Assembly: GCA_038380795.1 (NCBI GenBank)
Contig: CM076259.1
Coordinates: 58,423,938 to 58,487,937 of the forward strand
Reading direction: 5' to 3'
Length of the DNA: 64,000 bases
DNA from: Pyrocephalus nanus
Lineage: Eukaryota; Chordata; Aves; Passeriformes; Tyrannidae
The notes below the pieces were generated by a model that was not told where the DNA came from, did not search any database, and saw only the letters and a program-made list of their open reading frames with translations. Positions within the stretch are counted from its first letter, which is position 1. Each line of letters opens with the position of its first letter. Both the position numbers and the translations under genes were made by a program. This document shows positions 14,501 through 23,944 of this stretch, one piece after another.

Positions 14501-15120
14501 GTATATGCAGTATGGCATTTGGGAAAACTAAACATTGTGTTTTTTTCTTGTGATAAGGTGCAAAGATGATGTATTTCCTGGACAAATCAAGACAAGAAAA
14601 AGCAATTGCTGTTGCTACCAGACTGGATAAAAACATGAGAGACAAAAATGTGAAGGTAAAAAATAGAGTATATAAAGCCCCCCAAAGTTGGGATCTTAAG
14701 TAGTGTATGCTTTAATACAGCATAAGGAACATGCTTCAAATATCGTGATAAATACAAATATCTGAAAGAGCAAGGTTTCGGATTTTTCCTGTAACTAAGG
14801 TATGTGAATACCAACAGAGAAAACAATTTGCTCAGATTAGTATTGTTTAACAGTATATGCTTTTAGGAATAGAAAAACTGTAAATCACATTTATTAACTG
14901 TTAACTTTTGTTTCTTTAGACATTGACAAAGGTTTTCGAGGCACTGCTTGATGGCAGTTTTGGAAGCTGCCATGCTCAATGTGAAGAATATCAAGCAGCG
15001 TGTCATAAACTGTTTCCTTTTACATCTGCCTTCATGCCTGCCACAAATGAGGACAACAGCAGCATTGCATCTGTGAATCATACGGCCATTAACCATGATT
15101 TGCTGTCTAATGAAATTTGA
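5522..15120 (+). CDS. NAA16: NAA16, NatA auxiliary subunit (3' half, 11 exons, partial)
   Basis: Coding exons are 5522-5594, 5839-6008, 6402-6554, 8214-8342, 8873-9086, 10856-11049, 11758-11866, 12347-12445, 13043-13186, 14558-14655 and 14920-15120. Together they give 1584 nt, 527 residues plus TGA, and every junction keeps the frame. NAA16 is the TPR-rich scaffold that anchors the NAA10 catalytic subunit to the ribosome for co-translational N-terminal acetylation; this is family knowledge. The sequence shows helical TPR-type repeats in the first half (for example [20 protein letters not shown]) and a very basic then acidic helix in exon 6 that may carry a nuclear localisation signal. The C-terminus is LLSNEI. 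NAA16 is preferred over NAA15 because [20 protein letters not shown] and the C-terminal part fit NAA16 better. The human protein is about 864 aa, so about 340 N-terminal residues lie upstream. No frameshift or premature stop is seen. Confidence 0.96.
5839..6008 (+). CDS. NAA16: NAA16 exon b (TPR region)
   Basis: The acceptor is TTGTTGCAG and the donor is AAG|GTAAAA. The exon completes the split Glu codon, then encodes 56 residues from [12 protein letters not shown] to KAKIYK. This is one of the most conserved blocks of the NAA15/NAA16 family and contains a TPR-like helix pair. The frame stays open for about 210 nt beyond the donor, so a longer open frame here is read-through into the intron. 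Confidence 0.95.
6134..6167. repeat. 17-bp exact tandem duplication, each unit partly palindromic
   Basis: Two copies of ATTTGTTTTTCAAACAA follow each other in the 393-nt NAA16 intron. Each unit can pair TTTGTTT with AAACAAA, followed by a TGTCC repeat. It is likely a replication-slippage product. Confidence 0.9.
6402..6554 (+). CDS. NAA16: NAA16 exon c, followed by a GC donor
   Basis: The exon encodes 51 residues, [20 protein letters not shown] through EEMCSKFTR. The acceptor is CTAACAG. The donor is AGG|GCAAGT (GC at 6555-6556) instead of GT. Otherwise it matches the extended consensus exactly, as is typical of true GC-AG introns. Joining at 6554 to 8214 restores [13 protein letters not shown], the sequence expected of the family, and no nearby GT does so. 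Confidence 0.95.
6701..7135 (-). mobile_element. CR1 LINE fragment, antisense, 5'-truncated, with 3' end
   Basis: The reverse complement ends in the CR1 3' signature, seen on + as ATCATAGAATGGTTTGTATT followed by GTCCAACTCCACTACC. Further in are the typical CTTGAACACTTCCAGGGACA and CTTCTCCAGGGTGAACAACC blocks. The element's 5' side stops near 7135, just past the GGATGCAGTACTC motif. Such 5' truncation is normal for CR1. It lies within the GC-AG intron of NAA16. Many substitutions and small gaps show it is old and inactive. Confidence 0.9.
8214..8342 (+). CDS. NAA16: NAA16 exon d
   Basis: The exon encodes 43 residues starting [20 protein letters not shown] and ending CHEVER. It lies between acceptor TTTCAG and a strong donor GTAAGT. 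It encodes further TPR-type helices. Phase is 0 at both ends. Confidence 0.95.
8873..9086 (+). CDS. NAA16: NAA16 exon e
   Basis: The exon encodes 71 residues plus one base, from [20 protein letters not shown] to QEVNS. It covers the conserved [10 protein letters not shown] and [16 protein letters not shown] motifs. A long polypyrimidine tract precedes the acceptor and the donor is CAG|GTATCC. The open frame continues into the intron past 9086, but the join to 10856 gives the family sequence. Confidence 0.96.
10856..11049 (+). CDS. NAA16: NAA16 exon f (charged helix, possible NLS)
   Basis: The exon completes a Glu codon and adds 64 residues, [10 protein letters not shown] to PEKLER. The middle is a strongly basic Lys/Arg/Gln/Glu helix ([11 protein letters not shown], later QKKKRD) followed by an EEEEE run. 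In this family that region is a long solvent-exposed helix with a possible nuclear localisation signal (inference). The donor AGG|GTTAGC is weak. Confidence 0.95.
11758..11866 (+). CDS. NAA16: NAA16 exon g
   Basis: The exon encodes 36 residues plus one base, [18 protein letters not shown] to FEIYFRK. The acceptor is AAACAG and the donor is [17 protein letters not shown] separates NAA16 from NAA15 (VETPLEEA as remembered). Confidence 0.95.
12347..12445 (+). CDS. NAA16: NAA16 exon h
   Basis: The exon encodes [20 protein letters not shown] and then [13 protein letters not shown], with split codons at both ends. The acceptor is CCCACAG. The donor GTATGTATGT is repeated 16 nt downstream (12462), giving two near-identical candidate 5' splice sites. 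Only the first keeps the frame with exon i. Confidence 0.95.
13043..13186 (+). CDS. NAA16: NAA16 exon i
   Basis: The exon encodes 47 full residues, [20 protein letters not shown] through [10 protein letters not shown]. The acceptor is GTCTAG and the donor is a weak CAG|GTTTGT. Phase 2 in and phase 1 out agree with the neighbours. Confidence 0.94.
13480..14120 (-). mobile_element. CR1 LINE reverse-transcriptase fragment, antisense
   Basis: On the minus strand it reads as part of the CR1 reverse transcriptase: [20 protein letters not shown], a frame break of one base near 13890, then [20 protein letters not shown] and an [11 protein letters not shown] segment. The catalytic FADD box reads FADY, which would inactivate the enzyme. 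The element's 3' tail is absent on the left side. It lies in the NAA16 intron between 13186 and 14558. Confidence 0.9.
14558..14655 (+). CDS. NAA16: NAA16 exon j
   Basis: The exon completes a Gly codon, then encodes [20 protein letters not shown] and [12 protein letters not shown]. The acceptor is GATAAG and the donor is AAG|GTAAAA. The matching human stretch is [20 protein letters not shown], so conservation is very high. Confidence 0.95.
14920..15120 (+). CDS. NAA16: NAA16 terminal coding exon
   Basis: The exon encodes 66 residues and the stop TGA (15118-15120), from [20 protein letters not shown] to NHDLLSNEI. The [14 protein letters not shown] block and the ANEI/SNEI-type end are characteristic of NAA15/NAA16. 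The acceptor is TTCTTTAG. Confidence 0.96.
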   Translation, partial: TLTKVFEALLDGSFGSCHAQCEEYQAACHKLFPFTSAFMPATNEDNSSIASVNHTAINHDLLSNEI

Positions 15121-16700
15121 AGTAGTGTGTGCAAGCCCGTGTGTGTGTATACCTACATGCACACATGTATATGAAACTCTGACTCTCATTACATGCTGGC
15201 TGGATACAGATCAGGGTTACTTTTCCAGGTTGTATTTTAATATCTTTAACAGGTATAAAACAAAATATTTGGATAGTTAAACGGAGTATGCTATTAGGGT
15301 TTTTTCCTCCCAATGAAAACTGCCAATATTTATGTAAACATTATCTTTAATCAGCATTTTTCATGTTTATACTTGTACAGGTTTAAGTCTTTTAAAAATT
15401 CATCAGCCCTCCCTCACAAAAAATATGGATGTTGAAGAATGCTTTCACTTAAGTGTTGTTACATATACAGATAAATGTGATCATATCTTGTTAATAAATT
15501 ATCATTTGAGCGTTTTTAGCAGATTAAGACTGAAGTGCTGCTTGAATTGCCCTCTTTGTCTTTACTGTTCTTTAGGGGGTTTTTTTCTGGGTTGTTTTGG
15601 TTGGGTTTCTTTTTAATCTTTGGTCAGTTTGGTTTCTTTTGAAGCACAGCAACAATGAAAGCATTGGGGGGTTGCATGTTTTTGTCAGGTGTGTGTCTTA
15701 TATGGAACCAGTGTTGACAGATATGAAGATTAAGTTTGTGTAAAAAACAAAACAGCTAATAACTAAGGTTTTTTGAAAACTATTACATCTACCTGGTGTT
15801 CCTTAGCTATTGTTTCCTTAAGTTTATGGTCATTTAACATTTTAAAGTTTTAATATCCTGAAGCAATTCCCTGAGAAAACGTAATGAATTTGATACTGTT
15901 GTTTGTCCTTTGTTCCATTTCCCTCTTCCTCCTGTTCCTTCTGGTTTCTCCCCATCTGTTGACACTTAGGTTGAAAAAGCTGCTCCAGTTATGGACAAAT
16001 GCAGAAGGTACAGTACGGGGAATATGGTTCTTTTCTACATCATAAAAACTCACTGGTAGTTGTGCTGTATTACATCCATTAAAAGTCTTAGTTGTCTACT
16101 CACGGCCAATACTCCAGTACTTCTCATGCCCAAATACTATTGCTGTAGGTGCTGCAAGGCAAAACAGCATCTGAGAAGTACGTTTTACATTTTAAAACTG
16201 CTTAAGGGAGCACAAAGAGGCTGACTACAAACCATAATGAACTTTTTTCTTACTTTGTATTTTGGTGCATTAACTATTACTTATACAACACATCAAAATG
16301 AAAGTTTAAATCTAATATACCTATTTAAAGCATAGCATTGCTAGACAAAACGGCTACATATCACATGACAGCTTTACATTCTGTAAGAACTGCTATCAAA
16401 ACATAACTATACTGTGGCTTGTACAGAAAATCTGTTTTCTGGAAACTATAATGGAATCATTCAATCTCAGTTTGTTTTTATTTCACTGCAGTGTAAATAA
16501 TTTCAGTAATATTAACTAGCCCCTCAAAGGCAAATACCAATTCATGAAGAGGGGATTTTATTAAGACAAATAAACTGTTCTAATTAAAACTCTCCTTTGT
16601 GTGTCATCTGTTTAGATTAAAAAATTGTTGAATGGAAAATTCACTGTAAAATATTGCCAACATATGTTATGCTGTAATAAATTATTTTGTACACACTTGC
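15121..16700 (+). other. NAA16 3' UTR (extent inferred)
   Basis: This AT-rich non-coding stretch follows the stop codon. AATAAA hexamers are at 15493-15498, 16569-16574 and 16676-16681. The last is followed by T/G-rich sequence, fitting a distal cleavage site near 16695-16710; the first could serve a shorter mRNA. No competing gene is seen before the intergenic region. Confidence 0.55.
16676..16681 (+). promoter_or_regulatory. Candidate distal polyadenylation signal of NAA16
   Basis: A canonical AATAAA lies about 1.55 kb after the stop, followed by TTATTTTGT and a TTTGGTCTGG G/T-rich stretch. The position is plausible but the choice among three hexamers is not proven. Confidence 0.5.
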
Positions 16701-17967
16701 CTTTGGTCTGGAATTTTTGCATATTTATGGACACCAAACTTTGTCCCATCACAGGCATTAGGGTTTTTTTCTATTGAGTTGCAGCATTCACTGGTTTAAT
16801 GTTAACCCTCTAAGTAGTTAAGAAAAAAAAAAAAATGTTTAGAGGTAAAGATGCACCTCTATGCCTCAGCATTTCAGTCAGGGTCCTCTGGCTGTGCTTT
16901 TCCTCAAGGTCTGTGAAACCATGTTAGAAGGAGCTGAAAAAGACAGTAGCAGTGCTTCCTAAGTAACTAACGCCACTGGGATGTGTAAAGAACAACAGGG
17001 CAAGGGCACAATTTTGACTTAATCTTGGGTTTGCTGACATCCCCAGTCTGCAGCCTTTGTGCTCATACAACACCTCTATGATTGTGTTAGGTGTTCTGCT
17101 ATGGTCTCCCTCTGTATAGGTTAATTAGGCTACATTTGCTCTTTGCCAGCCTTAGCAACATCTTCAAAATACCTTACGTAGTCTGGATGTGAAACTATAG
17201 ATGCATTAATTTTGATTACCATTAATTACAGTAGATTTATTTACTTAATTGTCTTGTTTTGTGGATATTTGAAAACCAGTTGTTTTGTGCTGGTTTTTTG
17301 GATTTTATAAAATCCCTATTGCTGATCCCTGCACAAACCAAATAATTGTGTTAACAGCATAAACTTCAAGGGAACTCACTGACCCAGCATAAGGTTGTGC
17401 AGTGCTACTGCCATCTCACACCACTCTACCATCTCTTTCCTTCTCTTGCTCCTACAGCCAGACAGGCAGGTGTACCCCAGGGCTGACAAACTTCTCATTG
17501 TAGGGAATAAGCTTGCTCCGAAACCCAGGCCCTAATGGAAAAGCCTGACCTGATACAAGTGTAAATAACAAAAGTTTAGTCCAGAATTAGCAATTAAGGC
17601 GAAAGGGGCAGTTTCTCACATCTCTTCCGCTCTAGAATCTAGAGAGAGGCTGAGTGTTAAGTGTGACTCAAAAGATTCAAGCATAATCGTGCTGTCATGG
17701 GTGAACACGCCACTTACTGTTTCAACAGCAACATTATATGTGCTTTTGGCATATGGTTTTCCACAGCTTAACTGCAGCTGTTAATGAAAAGTTCATGGAT
17801 TTTCCACTAGAGGGAAGCCTTGGATCCAGAATATTTTCATAGTAACAGAAGGCTGAAGACTTGCATATTTTCAAGTCTTTTCTCGTTTTGTAAGAGCATA
17901 GGAAAGTGCTTATCTTCATTTTTCCTTTTCAGGCAGTGGAGAGAGGTCATTGGTGTTCTGTATGAGC

Positions 17968-18510
17968 TTAAATGTCTGAATTAGACCTGAATTTGTATAA
18001 CCCAGCTGTCTGTAGGCATTGATGTGGGGATTTGAAGTTGAAAGCACTGTTGGTTGGGCTTATACCATCTGAGAGCAGAGACACTGGGAAAAGATATCTG
18101 AGGCCCCCGATGATGAGATTGGCCTTTTGGGAGATCCCATGTCCTGTGCAAAAAGTGTCATTAAACCCAGTTCCTACCTTCAGGCTGTTGAAGAGAGGCA
18201 GAATGTTATCAGCCTTGAAGATTAGCCTTCGCTCCAGTGAATTTATCATGAACTCAACATGTTGTCTGTTCCCCACTTGGACTTTGCTGCTTAAACATAT
18301 TTCAAGTCTAGACAAAGTATTTGAGAATGTGTGAGCAACACTTAGGAGGAGGTTTAAGTTTTGAGAGGTTCCTAAATGTATTTTAGGTATGAAGTAAGGT
18401 GGGAGAAGGAAATAGAGGGTTATTTCTAGGACTAATTTCATGTGATAAATGGTCAATTTAAAGCAAACCAGGAAGCTAGGACCAGAGCAGGAGCTGTCTT
18501 CCTGTTCCAC
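17968..18510 (-). other. Unrecognised 180-codon minus-strand open frame
   Basis: This is the longest open frame in the window, beginning MEQEDSSCSGPSFLVCFKLT. It shows no domain, signal peptide or family motif I know, and no splice context that ties it to other exons. A frame of this length can arise by chance somewhere in 64 kb, so it is recorded as a candidate only. It might also be conserved non-coding DNA or a decayed gene piece. Confidence 0.15.
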
Positions 18511-21464
18511 ATACAGTGCTTAGCACAGAGTACTCGTAGTTTGAGACAAGGGGTGACGCTCAACTCACCATTCCACAAGTAATAAAACTGTCATAAAGCC
18601 TCTCTGTAAATGTAAGCAAACTCTACATGTTTGAAGCCTGGCTCTGTAAATAGTAGTGCAAAAGATATCCAGGAATCCACAAGACATCAGGCACCAAAGG
18701 AGTCTGTTGTTACTGGAGATGTTTAGTCAACTTTAGCTGATCCATGCATTTGATAGTATTTAAAATGAGTTCTGAGAGTTCCTGAAGTTGAAGGAACTTT
18801 TACTTCTATTAATAACATGCTCCCTGCATGTCTAAATGTCTGTCCAGGGCAATTCAAACCAGTGGGCTGAAGCAGTTAGATTTGCCATATATAGATTTAC
18901 TTGGGATCCATAAGAGAGACCATGAGTCATTTGCTCAGGGGTTAGGGCACTAATCCAGGTGATGAGCCATATTCTAGTGATTAACTCATCCACTGCAGAG
19001 CATCCATGTGTGAAGTAGCGTGTAAATGTCAGCAGGTACTCGCTGTCCCTGCACTGCTGGGGACCATGGCACTCAGCCCTGTCATTTGTGAACACTGAAG
19101 GATCCATAACGTGATTCTCCAGGGGACATAGACAATGGAAAACACTCAGCCTTGTAGTTACATCAATAGGTGTCAGTCTTCTCTTTGGGAGCCTACCCCT
19201 TCACTGAAGACTTTCTGTTTTAGCAAGCAAGGAATTCTTAAAAATCAGAAGGCTGGACACTGCTGTCAGGGAACCTCTTATATACAATGCAAAGCTGCGG
19301 CCACCTTCAGGATGCCAGACATCTAAAAATAGTTACTGCAGTGCCGAGACCTCCAAGGCTGATTTTGCTTCTGATGTGCCACACAGACTATAACACATTG
19401 TGCTGAAAGATGTATATCCCTGTGATTTCCCAAGTGATCTGACAATGTGTTGCTAAAACCTTTTTGTATTCTCCCCGCTGTACTTCTCCAGGCTCTGGCA
19501 CTTGCTGCTTGCTTGTGAGAACAGATTCGAGTCAACAGCTTAGCATGAACCTAACCTGGCAAATTTAGGTTGGTTGTCTACCAAGTAGAGATAGATAGAC
19601 AATGACAAGGCAGCAGTGTCTGATCAAATATTTGTGGAACAGTCCACACATAGGTGTATCAGGCTATGAATATTTTGTTCGTGGCCTTCTATTCAAGCAC
19701 CAAGTCTGGAACCATGCTGTGTAAGTGTTAAGTGTGTGCTCCTTGAAGTGCACTTTCAAGAAGACTCATGGCCTAAGTAACCCTGGATACAGTGGCACAA
19801 CACACGTGTTTTTCAATGCCATAGCAGGATAAACCTCAGTGTGCAGAGCTGTGGTTTTAAGTGTCTACTGTGGCAAAGCCTGCCATCCTCTTGTGTAAAT
19901 GCTCTAACTCTGGTTTTGCATGTAAATCCTCTGTTGTAGACATACCATTAGTAAATCAGTGCTGGGCAATATGGAGTGGGCAATTCTGAAAGCCTGTTAT
20001 TTATGAAAGAAGACTTGGAAATAGAAAATGAGCATGTGGAAGAAGTTGCTGTCACAGATCCTCCCTCTGGCTGGGAGAATTAGATCATGGTTTACTTAAC
20101 TTTCATTTGTGATGATGACAGGATGCTGCTACGGCTTGTCACAAAAATTATTTGAGGCTGAGAAAAATGGAAAAAAACACAGGGCTTAAAAAAATATTCC
20201 TAAATTGAAATGCAGTTTCCTCACTCAGAGGAAAGAGCTGAATGCTGCATGTGGTCACTGGCTGTAACACTGATTCTTTTCTTCCCATCTACACAACCCC
20301 CTGTGCACTTGTAATAGGAGAGGCTCCAGTGGATTAAAGCATAGTTATTTCCCAACCATAAATATGCAAATCCCCATCCCTTAAAGGAGGGTGATTTACT
20401 GGCTAACCAAAGCTCAAGGATTACTGCTTTGTTCCACATTTGTATGCTGGCTGACTCAATGGGGTCCTGGTCCATGACTGGCACTACTGCAACACAAATA
20501 ATTGAAGAGCTCCACTTCTGTTCTAACGTATGCCTTCAGCAAACAAGTGATCTTGGCTTCTCCCTTTGCCTCCTACTGCCTTATAGCCAACAGAGCATGG
20601 GAGGACGAGTACAGCTTGATTTTTTTTTAGCCTGCTTTGGGAGCTTGCTTCAGTGGGATGGATGGGAACAACATCCTACACCCTCTGCCATTCCTGACAT
20701 CCCCTATTCTTGTGGCTGTACTGGTCTGATTTTCCTTAAGATTGGTGCAAAAGAAGATGCTTCTGGACCATGGAAAAACCAAAATATTGGTTTAGTCACA
20801 CAAGGGTAAGTAAAACAGACAAAATGGAAACCCATGTACATTTTTTAAAACAAACAAAAATCCTACCACAAAACCCAGAGGATATTCAGTTTTCCCAGGA
20901 AAACCTAATTAGAATTCTTCTTAGGCAAGGAACATTTTTCTTTCTTTAGATGTGGTTAGTATCTTTTTGGCCACGTATTTTGGCCATATTTTATTATCAT
21001 TGCAGTTATTAATTACATCTATTTAGAATCTATACTTCCTGGCCAGATTTAAAGCTTTGGAAACACACAGTCCCCCAACAGGATTTGATATGAAGTACAA
21101 GATGACTCAGCCAAACAGGCTCTGTGTCTGTGAGTGTGTGAAATATGATAATAAAACCAGTATAAAATGTGTAATTTTTCACAACAGCAAATAGCATTAA
21201 CGTGAAATATATCTGCTGCAAAATTTCACTGCCTATTATTTTGCTTATGGAGGAGATGAATTAGGAGAGATGTCTCATTATTTTAATATGTAAGAGCTCC
21301 CTTATATGTTTCACTTGAAAAGGCTTTGAATTTGTTTCCCTTGTGGTTTATGTGTCGTACTTTTCATGAAATACAAGCCTCTCAAGTCTTAGATTCCCAT
21401 TTTTTCCTTGTAGGTAACCACCCACTCTTCAGTCAACATTCCTTCTCCTCTGGACAAAATTACC

Positions 21465-21481
21465 TTTTTTTTTTTTTTTTT
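21465..21481. repeat. Poly(T) tract, 17 nt
   Basis: An uninterrupted T17 run with no CR1 or other recognisable element beside it. Confidence 0.9.
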
Positions 21482-21773
21482 CCTGAAGTAGCACAGTATC
21501 CAGATATCTTAATCTATCAAAAATTAAAAGCTAAAGTAGGTGGAAAATAACAACTGTTTTTCATTTGCATTTGAAATAGTACAAATTTCTTGATGCAGTT
21601 GTAGTTGTGAAATGCATTGAAGCAAAATTGGTGGAAAAGTAAAGAACTCAGCTTCTCCAGTTCGTGATCAAGCACATTAATACACATCACCCTTTCCATG
21701 GTGACAGCAGCATCAGGTAGAGGTAGAAACAGTGGTTTGCCCTGAGTTAGAGCCCAGAACCCAACACAGAAAA

Positions 21774-21866
21774 TGTTTTGTTTTGTTTGTTTTTGTTTGT
21801 TTTGGTTTGGTTTGGTTTTGGGGGGTTTTGTGTGTGTGTGTGTGTGTGTCTGTGTGTGTGTGTGTC
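21774..21866. repeat. T/G-rich low-complexity and (TG)n microsatellite
   Basis: TTTTG/TTTGG-type repeats run into a (TG)n tract (about 21829-21866) interrupted by one C at 21850. It is probably length-polymorphic. Confidence 0.95.
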
Positions 21867-22494
21867 ATATTGCCCTTTAGAACTGATATTTACTGCCACT
21901 GGACTCTTTTGGATTACTTCTGCTGAGGGAGGACTTAATAGAAGAACAAACTCTTTCCTTTATTCAGTCTTGTGTGGAGTCCCACGTGCCCATAGTAAGG
22001 ATATGTGCACAGCCTTGTTTTCCTGGAAACAGAGTCAGAATAGAGGCAATAATTTCTTCACCTCCAGTTGCCACACAACATTCCAAATGCCAGGCTCTCT
22101 CCCCCACCTGACTTACTGCCATGGTCCCTTTGCTCACATTTCTCTTGTTGTCTCTTTGTTTTTTTGACCACTTCTCTCTGCTGGTTCTCTGGTTGCTCCT
22201 TTGCACTGCAGGGGAAAAAGGGCCAGACAACATCCATCTCCTTGCATTAAGATCCAGAAATACTAGTAGAGCTTTCAAGCAGTATTTTGGTCGGTTTCTC
22301 CTACGTCTGAAGTGATCTCACTCTGAAAAAGAGCTGCTTACCTCTTTCCATTGCCACTGTTGTATTATCTACTGCCTCCATACTTTATGGTCAGTGCATG
22401 TTTTATGCAGTTGGATTTTGAGGATTTTCTGATGGGCGTGAACTTTTGCTGTGACTTTTAGTGAACTCAAGATGGAAGGTTCCTGCAAACCTGT

Positions 22495-22512
22495 CTGTAA
22501 TATATATTACAG
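22495..22512. repeat. 18-bp perfect palindrome
   Basis: CTGTAATATATATTACAG is its own reverse complement. It is AT-rich and may be chance; no associated gene. Confidence 0.85.
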
Positions 22513-23878
22513 CCCAGTAACTCTTGTGTTAATTTTATAATGCACTCCATTCAATTTGCTTTGCTCCTACAAATTCTATTTTCATGATGTAGCTGATGTT
22601 TTGCAGGAGCTAAACAAGCATAGGCATTATTGGAAAAACCTGGTGAGCAGTGAGGAAAAGAAGAAAAGGCCTTGCAGCTTGATATCAAAAGTGTTTCTGC
22701 AAATGTGATCAGGATTTAGGTTGTCAGCAGTTGTCTCTTTTGACCTGAACAACTAAAATTTAGCCCTAATTTACGCTAGTGTGAAGAAGAAATTTAGCTG
22801 ATACCAAGAATATTCAGGGAGTACTTTGCTGAGTACATAAGAAAATTCATTCATGTTTTCAGTTCCAAGCCTTTGATTGAGACCTGCATGTCTCCTGTAG
22901 AGTTAGAATACATTTGGGATGGTCTTCCATTTCAGTTTCACTTCCATTCTTCAGTTTCCACTGAAAGAGAAGTCAGCTCATGCACAAGAAAAATGCTTTA
23001 AAATTGAAAACAACAGAAGCCAGCTGGAAGCAATACCAAACTTGCATCAAAATTACTATGGACCCAAGTCAGATTAGTAATATGAATGTATTTTTCATTA
23101 AGTGACACTATTCCTTTCATCTTCTCTGAAAAAGGCACCAAACTGTTATTTTGAAACTTCACTATGTCTTACTATCATCCCTCTCCTTACCTGGACTTCT
23201 CTCCCTTTCCCATGTAATGCTCAGCCAAAGTCTCTTGACTCAGAACTTTCAAATTCTTGAGTAGCTTTGCATACCGTTTTGCTGTGGACAGAAGCTCACA
23301 CTCAACTCATCATTCCAGAAATGTCAATATAGGTTATGATGACACTTTATCAGTTTCAGGGGATTTTAATCCAGCTGCAGCAATAGTGATTGAAACTAAC
23401 CTGCCATAAACATGTTTCAGAGCCAACAACTTATTTAATCGCATCCATTCAAAAATCCAAGAGCTTCTGCCTCGAGTTAGTGAAAGACAGAGGAACAGAG
23501 AACTGTATGGGCTATACTGTGTTCACATTTAGGAGGTTAGTTTGAGAAGCAGAAAATTTAGAAGGGCAGTGAACTCGGGTTTTGGCAGAATTCAGCAGGA
23601 AGATGTACTCGCAAAGCTACAGCTGTGAGTGGCAGTGAGTGAGTCCATGAGTTTGTATTAGAGGGAGAGAGAAAACCAAAAGGAATTGCATCGGTTTGTA
23701 GTAACTTCGGGTCTCAGTTTAAGGTCTACAGAACAGGTTGGGAGAAGAGGAAGGAAAGTCCTGTGAAAGATCTATGGCAAAAGGGGTTTTTTTATTATTA
23801 TTTTGGCAGTTTTTCAAGGGTGATTTTATTGCTGTGAGTCACTCGCTCTTCCCACTGGTGTTGTGAACAGAGCTACAG

Positions 23879-23944
23879 GACAGCTGGGCTAAATACAAGC
23901 CTGTGGCTTATACAAGCTACAGGCTTGTATTTAGCCCAGCTGTC
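23879..23944. repeat. Near-perfect inverted repeat: 31-bp arms, 4-nt loop
   Basis: Arm 1 is 23879-23909, the loop is ATAC (23910-23913) and arm 2 is 23914-23944. The only non-Watson-Crick position is G23905 against T23918, which is a G-U pair in RNA copied in the + sense. So a + strand transcript would fold into an unbroken 31-bp stem. The 9-mer AGCTACAGG also occurs just left of arm 1 (23871-23879) and inside arm 2 (23915-23923), suggesting local copying by template switching. No transcript or promoter is evident. Confidence 0.95.

Noticed and set aside
21732..22315. Val/Cys/Leu-rich open frames
   Set aside because: They arise from the TG repeat and T/G-rich tract, which code for Cys-Val runs in any frame.
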